A stretch of 7,082 nt of DNA from Elusimicrobiota bacterium (GTDB taxonomy: Bacteria > Elusimicrobiota > Endomicrobiia > Endomicrobiales > Endomicrobiaceae): the NCBI GenBank assembly GCA_031256695.1, contig JAIRQB010000199.1:1-7082 (forward strand), read 5' to 3'. The notes below the pieces were generated by a model. That model did no database searches, was not told the DNA's origin, and saw only the letters and a program-made list of their open reading frames with translations. Shown in pieces: positions 1 to 5,560 of this stretch (positions are counted from its first letter, which is position 1; the number at the start of each line of letters is the position of its first letter). A program made the translations under genes and the position numbers.

Positions 1-123
1 TTAAAAATAGCCGCAGAAAAACAGAAAAAAGGCGCAATTTCTGATACAAAAGACGCTTTATCCTTAATTTCCTCCAAATTGACACTAATAGGAAAAAAGT
101 ATAGAATTCTCGTCGGAAAATGA
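1..123 (+). CDS. C-terminal 40 residues of an unidentified protein (5' truncated by window)
   Basis: Frame 1 is open from the first base to a TGA stop at 121-123 and encodes 40 residues, ending in ...KKYRILVGK. The piece is lysine-rich and amphipathic, with an Ala/Leu/Ile pattern that suggests a C-terminal helix. No catalytic motif or recognisable domain is visible, so I cannot name it. Codon use (AAA, ATA, GGC, GCA) matches the genes downstream, and the frame ends 42 nt before tRNA-Gly, which supports a genuine gene end rather than chance. The tRNA may be co-transcribed with it, since I see no terminator between them. Confidence 0.6.
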   Translation, partial: LKIAAEKQKKGAISDTKDALSLISSKLTLIGKKYRILVGK

Positions 124-165
124 GGATAAAAAGCGAAAACTCATTGATTTTTCAATATGTTTTTT

Positions 166-236
166 GCGGGTATAGTTCAGCGGCAGAATGAAAGCTTCCC
201 AAGCTTTAGACGTGGGTTCGACTCCCATTACCCGCT
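166..236 (+). tRNA. tRNA-Gly (anticodon CCC)
   Basis: A full cloverleaf can be folded. The 7-bp acceptor stem pairs GCGGGTA (166-172) with TACCCGC (229-235), followed by a T discriminator at 236, usual for bacterial tRNA-Gly. The D arm starts at 175. The anticodon stem pairs AAAGC (191-195) with GCTTT (203-207) around loop TTCCCAA, giving anticodon CCC at 198-200, which reads GGG. The T stem is GTGGG/CCCAT around TTCGACT (217-223). CCA is not encoded, so the 3' end needs a CCA-adding enzyme. An intrinsic terminator follows 5 nt downstream. Confidence 0.97.
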
Positions 237-241
237 ATTAG

Positions 242-277
242 AAATCCCTGCGCTAAAGCGGGGATTTTTTGTTTTTT
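242..277 (+). terminator. Rho-independent terminator after tRNA-Gly
   Basis: A 10-bp stem forms between 242-251 (AAATCCCTGC) and 258-267 (GCGGGGATTT), with one T-G wobble and a 6-nt loop. A T-rich tail (265-270, then 272-277) follows at once. Its position just past the tRNA makes it the transcript end for tRNA-Gly and isolates rdgB, which should need its own promoter. The A-rich 5' flank could let it act weakly on the opposite strand too, but no convergent gene is present. Confidence 0.9.
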
Positions 278-328
278 ATAGATTGAGGCAAATATATTGC
301 GCCGTTAAAGTTTTATAAAACCTTTCCA

Positions 329-358
329 TTGTAAAATATGAATGTGAAATAATAGAAT
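329..358 (+). promoter_or_regulatory. Possible sigma-70-type promoter for rdgB / tRNA-Pro
   Basis: TTGTAA (329-334; 4 of 6 match to TTGACA) and TAGAAT (353-358; 5 of 6 match to TATAAT) lie 18 nt apart, about 40 nt upstream of the rdgB start and downstream of the intrinsic terminator at 242-277. Some promoter must lie between that terminator and rdgB, and this is the best pair I can see. In such AT-rich DNA similar pairs arise by chance, so this stays a candidate. Confidence 0.4.
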
Positions 359-395
359 ACTGAAACTTTAGCGCTTGAAGCAATCGGAGTTTGAA

Positions 396-1010
396 ATGGA
401 AATTATATTAGCCACTGGCAATAAAAATAAAATCAGAGAAATAAAAGAGATTTTGAAAGGTTTAGACATAACAATTTTGTCTATAACGGACTTTGCCGAT
501 TATCCTAAAACCATAGAGGATGGAGAAACTATCGCAGAAAATGCCGTAAAAAAGGCAAAAGAAGCGGCTTTGTTTTTTAAAAAATGGGCTATGGCTGACG
601 ATACGGGTTTAGAAGTGGAGTATTTAAATGGGGCGCCGGGCGTTTATTCAGCAAGATATGCGGGCAAACATTGCTCTTATAAAGATAATAATGAGAAACT
701 TTTGCGGGAATTAAAAGGCTTGCAGCAAGAGCATAGAAAGGCTTCTTTTAAATGTGTAATAGCGCTTTCAAGCCCGGAAGGGCTGATTACAACAGTTGAA
801 GGTCAAATTGACGGTTTGATTGCAGAAGCGGAAAGAGGGCAAAACGGTTTTGGATATGACGCCGTTTTTTTTATACCCCAATACGGCAAGACTTTCGCAG
901 AACTTGACGGCGCAATTAAAAATAAGATAAGCCATAGAGGGCAAGCGGTCATTGCAGTAAGAGAGCGGATTTTGTCAATGCTTGCGGAAAATGCGGCGCA
1001 GTTTTGCTGA
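396..1010 (+). CDS. rdgB: RdgB/HAM1-family dITP/XTP pyrophosphatase
   Basis: This 204-residue protein should hydrolyse non-canonical purine triphosphates (dITP, ITP, XTP) to the monophosphate and PPi, keeping deaminated purines out of DNA and RNA in the cytoplasm. Family motifs appear in order: TGNKNK near the N-terminus (residues 7-12), the EDG...T..ENA..KA segment (41-54), DDTGLEV (68-74) with the catalytic Asp, GAPGVYSARYAG (79-90), FGYD..F (152-158) and SHRGQA (179-184). Length matches the roughly 200 residues usual for the family. I chose ATG 396 because GGAG (386-389) sits 6 nt upstream and the conserved ATGNK strand follows directly. A TTG at 375 in frame would add seven non-conserved residues and lacks a ribosome site. 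It stands alone between a terminator and tRNA-Pro. Confidence 0.96.
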   Translation: MEIILATGNKNKIREIKEILKGLDITILSITDFADYPKTIEDGETIAENAVKKAKEAALFFKKWAMADDTGLEVEYLNGAPGVYSARYAGKHCSYKDNNEKLLRELKGLQQEHRKASFKCVIALSSPEGLITTVEGQIDGLIAEAERGQNGFGYDAVFFIPQYGKTFAELDGAIKNKISHRGQAVIAVRERILSMLAENAAQFC

Positions 1011-1049
1011 TTTTACCGCCGCATAAATAGCGGAAAAGCAAGTTTATAT

Positions 1050-1122
1050 CGGGAAGTAGCGTAACGGCTATCGCGCCTGCTTTGGGAGCAGGAGGCTGCG
1101 GGTTCGAATCCCGCCTTCCCGA
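1050..1122 (+). tRNA. tRNA-Pro (anticodon TGG)
   Basis: The acceptor stem pairs CGGGAAG (1050-1056) with CTTCCCG (1115-1121), with A discriminator at 1122, as is usual for tRNA-Pro. The anticodon stem pairs CCTGC (1076-1080) with GCAGG (1088-1092) around TTTGGGA, giving anticodon TGG at 1083-1085. The T loop contains the standard TTCGAAT. One D-stem pair (1062/1071) is a T-T mismatch. CCA is not encoded. The next coding start is only 16 nt after the discriminator and no terminator intervenes, so this tRNA is probably transcribed as part of a longer RNA. Confidence 0.97.
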
Positions 1123-1138
1123 TATTTTTAATCCCTTT

Positions 1139-1684
1139 ATGAATAAAAAAATACTTTTTGCATTATTTTTTATTCTCGCCTTTTTCTGCAGGCTTTCAAA
1201 TGCCGAACTTAAAATTACAAAAGTAGAAGTTGAAGGCAAAAAAACAAGTTTAGTTTTCAACGATGCTTTTAAAATCAGCGGTATTTCAATGCAAAATGGA
1301 AATTTTGAAATGCCGCTTTATATTTCAAACGGAAAAATTTATAAGCAATTCTCAGTAATAAATAGGGATTTTAAACGCTATATTTTAGAAACGCTCTCTA
1401 AAAATAATCCGTCGGATTTAAAGACTGCTGTCGCTTTTAAAGTAAATAAAATGAAGCCTGTAAAAAAGCATAAAAATGTAAGAGCCTTCGCCTCTGTGAT
1501 TGTTGAAAACTCTATTGAAATTGAATGCAGGATTATGAACGGCGCAAACGGTCTATGGATTGCTTTCCCGTCAACTAAACAAAAAGGCAAATGGATAAGA
1601 CTTTTAACTTTTAACGACTATGCGCTAAAAGAGAGCATAGAGGCTCAACTGATTAAAATCTATTTACAGGCAATCAGCGCTTAA
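1139..1684 (+). CDS. Predicted exported protein with two SpoVG-like modules
   Basis: The 181-residue product starts with a classic signal peptide: MNKK, a hydrophobic core of Leu/Phe/Ile/Ala (5-17) and a likely SNA|E cleavage after residue 22. Cys17 is not in a good lipobox, because Phe sits at -1. Residues about 97-176 resemble SpoVG: RAFASVIVENSIEIE, then IMNGANGLWIAFPS, a Lys-rich turn, a short strand and a closing helix ending LIKIY. Residues 23-88 follow the same order more loosely (strand, FKISGISMQNG, FEMPLY, NGK, terminal helix), suggesting a duplicated fold. Known SpoVG proteins are about 80-100 residues, cytoplasmic and nucleic-acid binding, so export and duplication are atypical. 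I chose ATG 1139 because upstream codons lie inside tRNA-Pro and this start gives the signal peptide. No Shine-Dalgarno is visible. Function is unknown. Confidence 0.75.
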   Translation: MNKKILFALFFILAFFCRLSNAELKITKVEVEGKKTSLVFNDAFKISGISMQNGNFEMPLYISNGKIYKQFSVINRDFKRYILETLSKNNPSDLKTAVAFKVNKMKPVKKHKNVRAFASVIVENSIEIECRIMNGANGLWIAFPSTKQKGKWIRLLTFNDYALKESIEAQLIKIYLQAISA

Positions 1685-1727
1685 ATGAAAAAAGAGGATT
1701 GCGGAAAATTCTAAAAGAGGCGGCAAA

Positions 1728-2165
1728 ATGAAAAGCCAAACTCTAAAAAAGCGGCAAATAAAAACAATAGATGAATACATTGAAACTTTTGAGCCTAAAA
1801 TCCAAAAAACATTGAAAGAAATTAGAAAATTCATAAAAAAAGAAGCGCCGCAAGCGTCTGAAAAAATATCTTTTGGATTGCCGTCATTTTATTTGAATGG
1901 GAATTTGCTTCATTTTGCGGCATTTAAAAATCATTATGGTTTTTTCCCCTCTCCTTCCGGCATCTATGCCTTTGAAAAAGAACTTATTCCATACCGAGCG
2001 GGGAAAGGGAGTTTGCATTTTCCTCTTGACCAGCCTATCCCTTGGGCTATAATTAAAAAAATTACGCAATTTAGAGTAAAAGAGAATTTAGACAAAGCGC
2101 AAAAAAAGAAAAATGAAAACAAAACAATTAGCGGCAATGCCTCTAAAAAGATTCTAAAAGGTTAA
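1728..2165 (+). CDS. DUF1801 / YdhG-like family protein
   Basis: This 145-residue, probably cytoplasmic protein fits the DUF1801 (YdhG-like) family. An N-terminal helical segment has IDEYIETFEP..Q..L..IR (residues 14-33). It is followed by EKISFGLPSFYLNG (45-58), LHFAAFKNHYGFFPSPSG (61-78), then KGSLHFPLDQPIPWAIIKKI..FR (93-116), all typical spacings for the family. The biochemical role is not established; some relatives are grouped with frataxin-like folds and proposed iron chaperones, but nothing here proves that. The last 25 residues form a lysine/asparagine-rich tail beyond the domain. ATG 1728 has AGAGG at 1716-1720, 7 nt upstream. The gene ends 7 nt before hisF and probably belongs to the same transcript. 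Confidence 0.85.
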   Translation: MKSQTLKKRQIKTIDEYIETFEPKIQKTLKEIRKFIKKEAPQASEKISFGLPSFYLNGNLLHFAAFKNHYGFFPSPSGIYAFEKELIPYRAGKGSLHFPLDQPIPWAIIKKITQFRVKENLDKAQKKKNENKTISGNASKKILKG

Positions 2166-2172
2166 GTTCAAA

Positions 2173-2937
2173 ATGCTAAATATAAGAATAATTCCTTGTT
2201 TAGATGTGACAGGCGGACGCGTTGTAAAAGGCGTAAATTTCATAAATTTGCGCGATGCGGGAGACCCCGTAGAAATTGCCGAAAGATATTATTTAGAAGG
2301 CGCAGATGAATTGGTTTTTTTAGATATTACAGCCACCCATCAGAAAGAAAATACGGCGGTAGATTTAGCGCGGCGCATTGGAGAAAAAATCTTTATTCCT
2401 TTTACCATAGGCGGCGGAATTAAAACTATAAGCGATATAAAGTCTGTTTTAAATGCCGGCGCAGACAAAATCTCTCTAAATTCTATCGCTGTCAGAAATC
2501 CAGAGATAATAAAAGAGGCTTCAGATATTTTCGGCTCTCAGTGCATAGTTTCGGCAATAGATGCAAAGAGAAATGCCTCAGGCGGTTGGAATGTCTATAT
2601 AAACGGCGGGAGAATTGATACGGGCATAGACGCTGTCGCTTGGGCTAAGAAAGTTGAAAGTTTAGGCGCGGGAGAGATTTTGCTTACAAGTATGGACAGA
2701 GACGGCGTCCAAAGCGGCTATGACACAGAATTGTTGAGCGCCGTAAATGCAAATATCTCTGTTCCGCTTATCGCCTCCGGCGGAGCGGGAAAACTGGAAC
2801 ATTTTTTAGACGCTTGCAATGCAGGAGCATCGGCTCTGCTTGCCGCTTCGCTTTTCCACTACAATGAAATCGCTATATCGGATTTAAAAAAATACTTGAG
2901 TTCAAATAATATAAATGTGAGGAAAATTTATGTATGA
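2173..2937 (+). CDS. hisF: Imidazole glycerol phosphate synthase, cyclase subunit HisF
   Basis: HisF (254 residues, normal length) is the (beta/alpha)8 cyclase half of IGP synthase. It uses ammonia from the HisH glutaminase to turn PRFAR into imidazole glycerol phosphate and AICAR. Conserved elements are all present: RIIPCLDVTGGRVVKGVNF at the N-terminus with catalytic Asp11, FLDITA (49-54), TIGGGIKT (78-85), VSAID with catalytic Asp130, LLTSMDRDGVQSGYD (170-184) and the phosphate-binding IASGGAG (200-206). HisH, its partner, is not in this window. An AAAAGG sequence (2156-2161) overlapping the end of the preceding gene serves as ribosome site. The 3' end overlaps hisI by 8 nt, suggesting translational coupling. 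Confidence 0.98.
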   Translation: MLNIRIIPCLDVTGGRVVKGVNFINLRDAGDPVEIAERYYLEGADELVFLDITATHQKENTAVDLARRIGEKIFIPFTIGGGIKTISDIKSVLNAGADKISLNSIAVRNPEIIKEASDIFGSQCIVSAIDAKRNASGGWNVYINGGRIDTGIDAVAWAKKVESLGAGEILLTSMDRDGVQSGYDTELLSAVNANISVPLIASGGAGKLEHFLDACNAGASALLAASLFHYNEIAISDLKKYLSSNNINVRKIYV

Positions 2938-3328
2938 AAAATTGCTGAAAACTTTGAAATTTGACGAGAAAGGTTTAATCCCCGCCATAGTGCAAGATTA
3001 TAAAGACAATACAGTCCTTATGGTAGCCTATATGAATAAAGAAGCCGTCAAGATGACTTTGACTACAAAAAAGTCAACTTTTTGGAGCCGCTCGCGCCAA
3101 TCTTTTTGGGTAAAGGGCGAGAGCTCGGGCAATGTTCAGAGAGTAAAAGAGTTTTATTATGATTGCGATGCAGACTGCATACTCATAAAAGTGATTCAAG
3201 TAGGCGGAGCCGCCTGCCACACAGGACATAGAAGTTGCTTTTTTACAAAAGTCTCTTTTACGGGAAACGATAAAGTAGTAGGCAAAAGACTTTTTGACCC
3301 TGCAAAAGTCTATGGAGAGAAAAAATAG
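2930..3328 (+). CDS. hisI: Phosphoribosyl-AMP cyclohydrolase HisI (monofunctional)
   Basis: This enzyme opens the purine ring of phosphoribosyl-AMP to give ProFAR, the third step of histidine synthesis. Signature segments are VLMVAYMNKEA (29-39), FWSRSRQSFWVKGESSGNVQ (51-70) and the metal sites: D78, D80 and D82 of DCDAD for magnesium, and C79, C96 and C103 for zinc, the last two inside ACHTGHRSCF. At 132 residues it contains only the cyclohydrolase domain. The HisE pyrophosphohydrolase domain found fused in many bacteria is absent, so hisE should lie elsewhere. GAGG at 2919-2922 sits 7 nt before ATG 2930, within the end of hisF. The stop is followed 4 nt later by the next gene. Confidence 0.98.
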   Translation: MYEKLLKTLKFDEKGLIPAIVQDYKDNTVLMVAYMNKEAVKMTLTTKKSTFWSRSRQSFWVKGESSGNVQRVKEFYYDCDADCILIKVIQVGGAACHTGHRSCFFTKVSFTGNDKVVGKRLFDPAKVYGEKK

Positions 3329-3332
3329 GGCA

Positions 3333-4022
3333 ATGAATAAGAATTTAGAGGAAATAATAAAAATATATTCCGCTCAATCTCACTTGGAGTTTAATAAAAC
3401 TCTTTTGAGTTATTCAAAAGACACTTTGATTTCTATTTTTAGCGATTTACTTACTATGTATATCAACGATAAAAACAGTTCCACAATCAGAGAATTTATA
3501 ACTGTTTCAATGGCTGGATATAAACACAACATAAAAAAAATAGGGTTTAACGGTTTCAAACAAGATTCAATCGGCAATGCAATAAATTGCGAAGCAAAGC
3601 CTAAAAATTTTTCAACGCAAGACTTTATAGATTATAAGAACCGCCTGAAAAAGACAAAACCCGCTAATCTCAACGGCGGCGGAAACTTTACAGATTATCG
3701 TTGGGATAGATATGAAAGAGATAAAAAATCATCTGTCAATATGTTAGTTAGCGGATTTATTGACGGGCAACTTGTCTATATCTTGGAGTTTCCTTTTAAT
3801 GAAAAATCATTTATGGAAAGAATAGAGCAGCAATTAAAAAAGAAATTTCCAAACGGGGATATTAAAGGCGAGTGGCTGCGAAGCGTTGATTTTAATTTTT
3901 CTCATTACAAAGATGCTGAAAATTTAAAGATAATCTTTGCTTTATCAAGCGGTAAATTGAAGCCGTTTGAAAATTATATCAGAAGGGATTTATATGAATA
4001 TCTAGCGAAAGGCGGATTATAA
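3333..4022 (+). CDS. Putative type II restriction endonuclease (PD-(D/E)XK-like)
   Basis: I do not recognise a specific family for this 229-residue protein. Three things point to a restriction nuclease. First, it sits directly upstream of, and overlaps by one base (TAATG), a DNA methyltransferase gene. Second, residues 70-89 read as beta strand, Asp78, beta strand, Glu87-Ala-Lys89, the D-x(n)-ExK arrangement of PD-(D/E)XK active sites. Third, the size and lack of signal peptide or membrane segments fit a type II enzyme. A GGGNFTDYRWDRYERD stretch (115-130) and a VSGFIDGQLVYILEF strand pair (139-153) may be family-specific. I prefer ATG 3333, 4 nt after hisI ends and just past GGAGAG (3314-3319) and TAGGG (3326-3330); in-frame ATGs at 3294 and 3312 would overlap hisI. 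Target sequence and activity are unknown. Confidence 0.68.
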   Translation: MNKNLEEIIKIYSAQSHLEFNKTLLSYSKDTLISIFSDLLTMYINDKNSSTIREFITVSMAGYKHNIKKIGFNGFKQDSIGNAINCEAKPKNFSTQDFIDYKNRLKKTKPANLNGGGNFTDYRWDRYERDKKSSVNMLVSGFIDGQLVYILEFPFNEKSFMERIEQQLKKKFPNGDIKGEWLRSVDFNFSHYKDAENLKIIFALSSGKLKPFENYIRRDLYEYLAKGGL

Positions 4023-4852
4023 TGACTTTAATCAATGGCGATACATTGACGGAATTAAAAAAAATAGCGGACAATTCTATTGATATGGGAATTACTTCCC
4101 CGCCTTATAATAAGCAAGAAAATAAAAAAGGCTGGCTTGTGGCAAATGTCAAATATGATACAGCCTGCGATAAGAAAAATGAGAATAAATATCAAACGGA
4201 ACAGATAGAAGTTTTAGACGAATTATATAGAGTAATAAAGCCGGGCGGCTGTTTCTTTTACAATCACAAAATCAGATGGGAGAGGGGGATTTTACTTCAC
4301 CCATTGTCTTGGGTTTCTAAAACAAAATGGAATTTAAGACAAGAAATTATTTGGGATAGAGGCATTGCCGCAAATATACGGGGATGGCGTTTTTGGCAAG
4401 TAGAGGAGAGAATTTACTGGCTTCATAAACCGAAAGACAAAAACGGTTTAATCGGAGAGGAATTGCCGTCTAAACACGCTCTTTTAACGTCTATTTGGCG
4501 CATCCGCCCCGAGCAGCGCAAAATACATCCTGCGGCTTTTCCTTTAGAAATTCCCGCGCGATGCATTTTTTCCATAATGGGAGATAAGAGCGGCATAATA
4601 ATAGACCCCTATTGCGGCAGCGGAACGGCTTTAGTTGCCGCAAAATTATTAGGGTGCAGTTATATCGGAATAGATTTATCTGATAAATACATTATGCAGG
4701 CAAAAATGCGTTTAGAGAATTGCGAAAGCGAAAGAGTTGCGCTTCAAAAAGAAACGGCATTGCACTTTGTTAGAAAGACATTTAGAAAAAGGAAAGAAGA
4801 CGGTATGTATTCAAAAAAGACTTATTCTTTTGAGATGTTTGCAAATATATAA
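4022..4852 (+). CDS. Beta-class site-specific DNA methyltransferase (N4-cytosine or N6-adenine)
   Basis: This 276-residue protein is an S-adenosylmethionine-dependent amino-methyltransferase of DNA. The catalytic motif IV TSPPY (residues 25-29) precedes the AdoMet-binding motif I DPYCGSGTALVAA (195-207), followed by GIDLS (216-220). That order defines the beta class. IKPGG (72-76) and IIWDRG (109-114) match the intervening motifs, and HPAAFPLEIPARCI (169-182) matches the segment just before motif I. The variable part around 115-165 probably holds target recognition. TSPPY is common in N4-cytosine enzymes but also occurs in N6-adenine ones, so the base is undecided. A 45-residue basic tail follows the last motif. 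AAAGGCGG (4006-4013) is the ribosome site, 8 nt before an ATG that shares one base with the upstream stop. It likely protects host DNA from that candidate nuclease. Confidence 0.93.
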   Translation: MTLINGDTLTELKKIADNSIDMGITSPPYNKQENKKGWLVANVKYDTACDKKNENKYQTEQIEVLDELYRVIKPGGCFFYNHKIRWERGILLHPLSWVSKTKWNLRQEIIWDRGIAANIRGWRFWQVEERIYWLHKPKDKNGLIGEELPSKHALLTSIWRIRPEQRKIHPAAFPLEIPARCIFSIMGDKSGIIIDPYCGSGTALVAAKLLGCSYIGIDLSDKYIMQAKMRLENCESERVALQKETALHFVRKTFRKRKEDGMYSKKTYSFEMFANI

Positions 4853-4886
4853 AATGAATTGAAAAATGCCGTCAAGGGAGTTAAAA

Positions 4887-5546
4887 ATGCTTAAAGTAAA
4901 AATATGCGGAATCACCAATCAAAAAGACGCTACGGACTGCGTCAATTTAGGCGCTGATTTTTTAGGCTTTCATTTTTCTAAAAACTCGGCTAAAAAAATA
5001 TCTGTAAAACTTGCCGCTGACATTATTTCTAAATTTCCGCCTTTTGCCTCTGCCGTCGGCGTCTTTGCAGACGAAGAAAAAGAAAATGCGGTAAAAATCA
5101 TAAAAAAATGCGGCTTAAAATTTATTCAATTTAGCGGCGCTGAAACAGCGGACTTTTGCAAAGAAATAAAAGAAGGCGTTGAAGGCGTTAAAATTTTTAA
5201 AACTTTTTCAGTAAAAAAAGAAGCGGACGGCTCATATCCCGCTATTGAGGAAATCAAATCTTTTATAGGCATTGCTGATTATTTTGTTTTAGACCTTTCT
5301 TATTTAGAAATTGACGGGCAAAATGAGACGGGCGCTTTAAAGAATGATTTTGAGATAATTCCTGCAATACAAGGGCTTGGGATTTCTTATTTTATAGTCT
5401 GCCGAACTGATATTGGCGGCATTTCTGAAATTGCCGAAAAAACCGCTCCTTTTGGTTTAGAAGCCGATGCAATTTTGGACAGATTGCCGACCCGCAAAGA
5501 ATATGAAAAAGTTAAAAGTTTTATAAAAACCGCCCGAGCGCAATAA
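4887..5546 (+). CDS. trpF: Phosphoribosylanthranilate isomerase TrpF, divergent
   Basis: TrpF converts phosphoribosylanthranilate to CdRP in tryptophan synthesis. The 219-residue product has the family start KICGIT with catalytic Cys7, a GADFLGFHF strand (22-30), AVGVFAD (56-62) and FVLD with the expected catalytic Asp136. Several usually conserved parts differ. The Arg of the SPR motif is Lys36, QLHG is QFSG (81-84), and GGTG is replaced by NETG (146-149). The C-terminal phosphate loops, normally LAGGL and DVSSGVE...PG.KD, read VCRTDIGG (171-178) and ADAILDRLPTRKEY (193-206). It is therefore a real but divergent member whose activity is not assured. ATG 4887 is chosen because AAGGGAG (4874-4880) lies 6 nt upstream and the barrel begins at once; ATG 4866 has no such site. 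It lies 34 nt after the methyltransferase gene and 14 nt before the isomerase gene. Confidence 0.88.
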   Translation: MLKVKICGITNQKDATDCVNLGADFLGFHFSKNSAKKISVKLAADIISKFPPFASAVGVFADEEKENAVKIIKKCGLKFIQFSGAETADFCKEIKEGVEGVKIFKTFSVKKEADGSYPAIEEIKSFIGIADYFVLDLSYLEIDGQNETGALKNDFEIIPAIQGLGISYFIVCRTDIGGISEIAEKTAPFGLEADAILDRLPTRKEYEKVKSFIKTARAQ

Positions 5547-5560
5547 TTTCAGGAGGCTTT

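Noticed and set aside
1016..1033. Hairpin CCGC-ATAAATA-GCGG after rdgB as a terminator
   Set aside because: The stem is only 4 bp and no T-run follows, so it is unlikely to end transcription.
1082..1138. Upstream extension of the exported protein into tRNA-Pro
   Set aside because: The extra 19 codons are read from the tRNA itself, and ATG 1139 gives a proper signal peptide.
949..1260. 103-codon open frame on the minus strand
   Set aside because: It runs antisense across the rdgB end, the whole tRNA-Pro gene and the signal-peptide region; no ribosome site or recognisable domain.
1685..1714. Nine-codon frame directly after the exported-protein stop (TAA then ATG)
   Set aside because: It is too short to distinguish from chance in AT-rich DNA, with no leader-peptide features such as repeated codons or an attenuator hairpin.
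1378..2069. Two short minus-strand open frames (1378-1590 and 1884-2069)
   Set aside because: Both are antisense to well-supported + strand genes, with no ribosome site or conserved motif.
3533..3540. A8 tract in the nuclease gene as a phase-variation switch
   Set aside because: Runs of 6-8 A are common throughout this lysine-rich, AT-rich window, and the frame is intact; nothing singles this one out.
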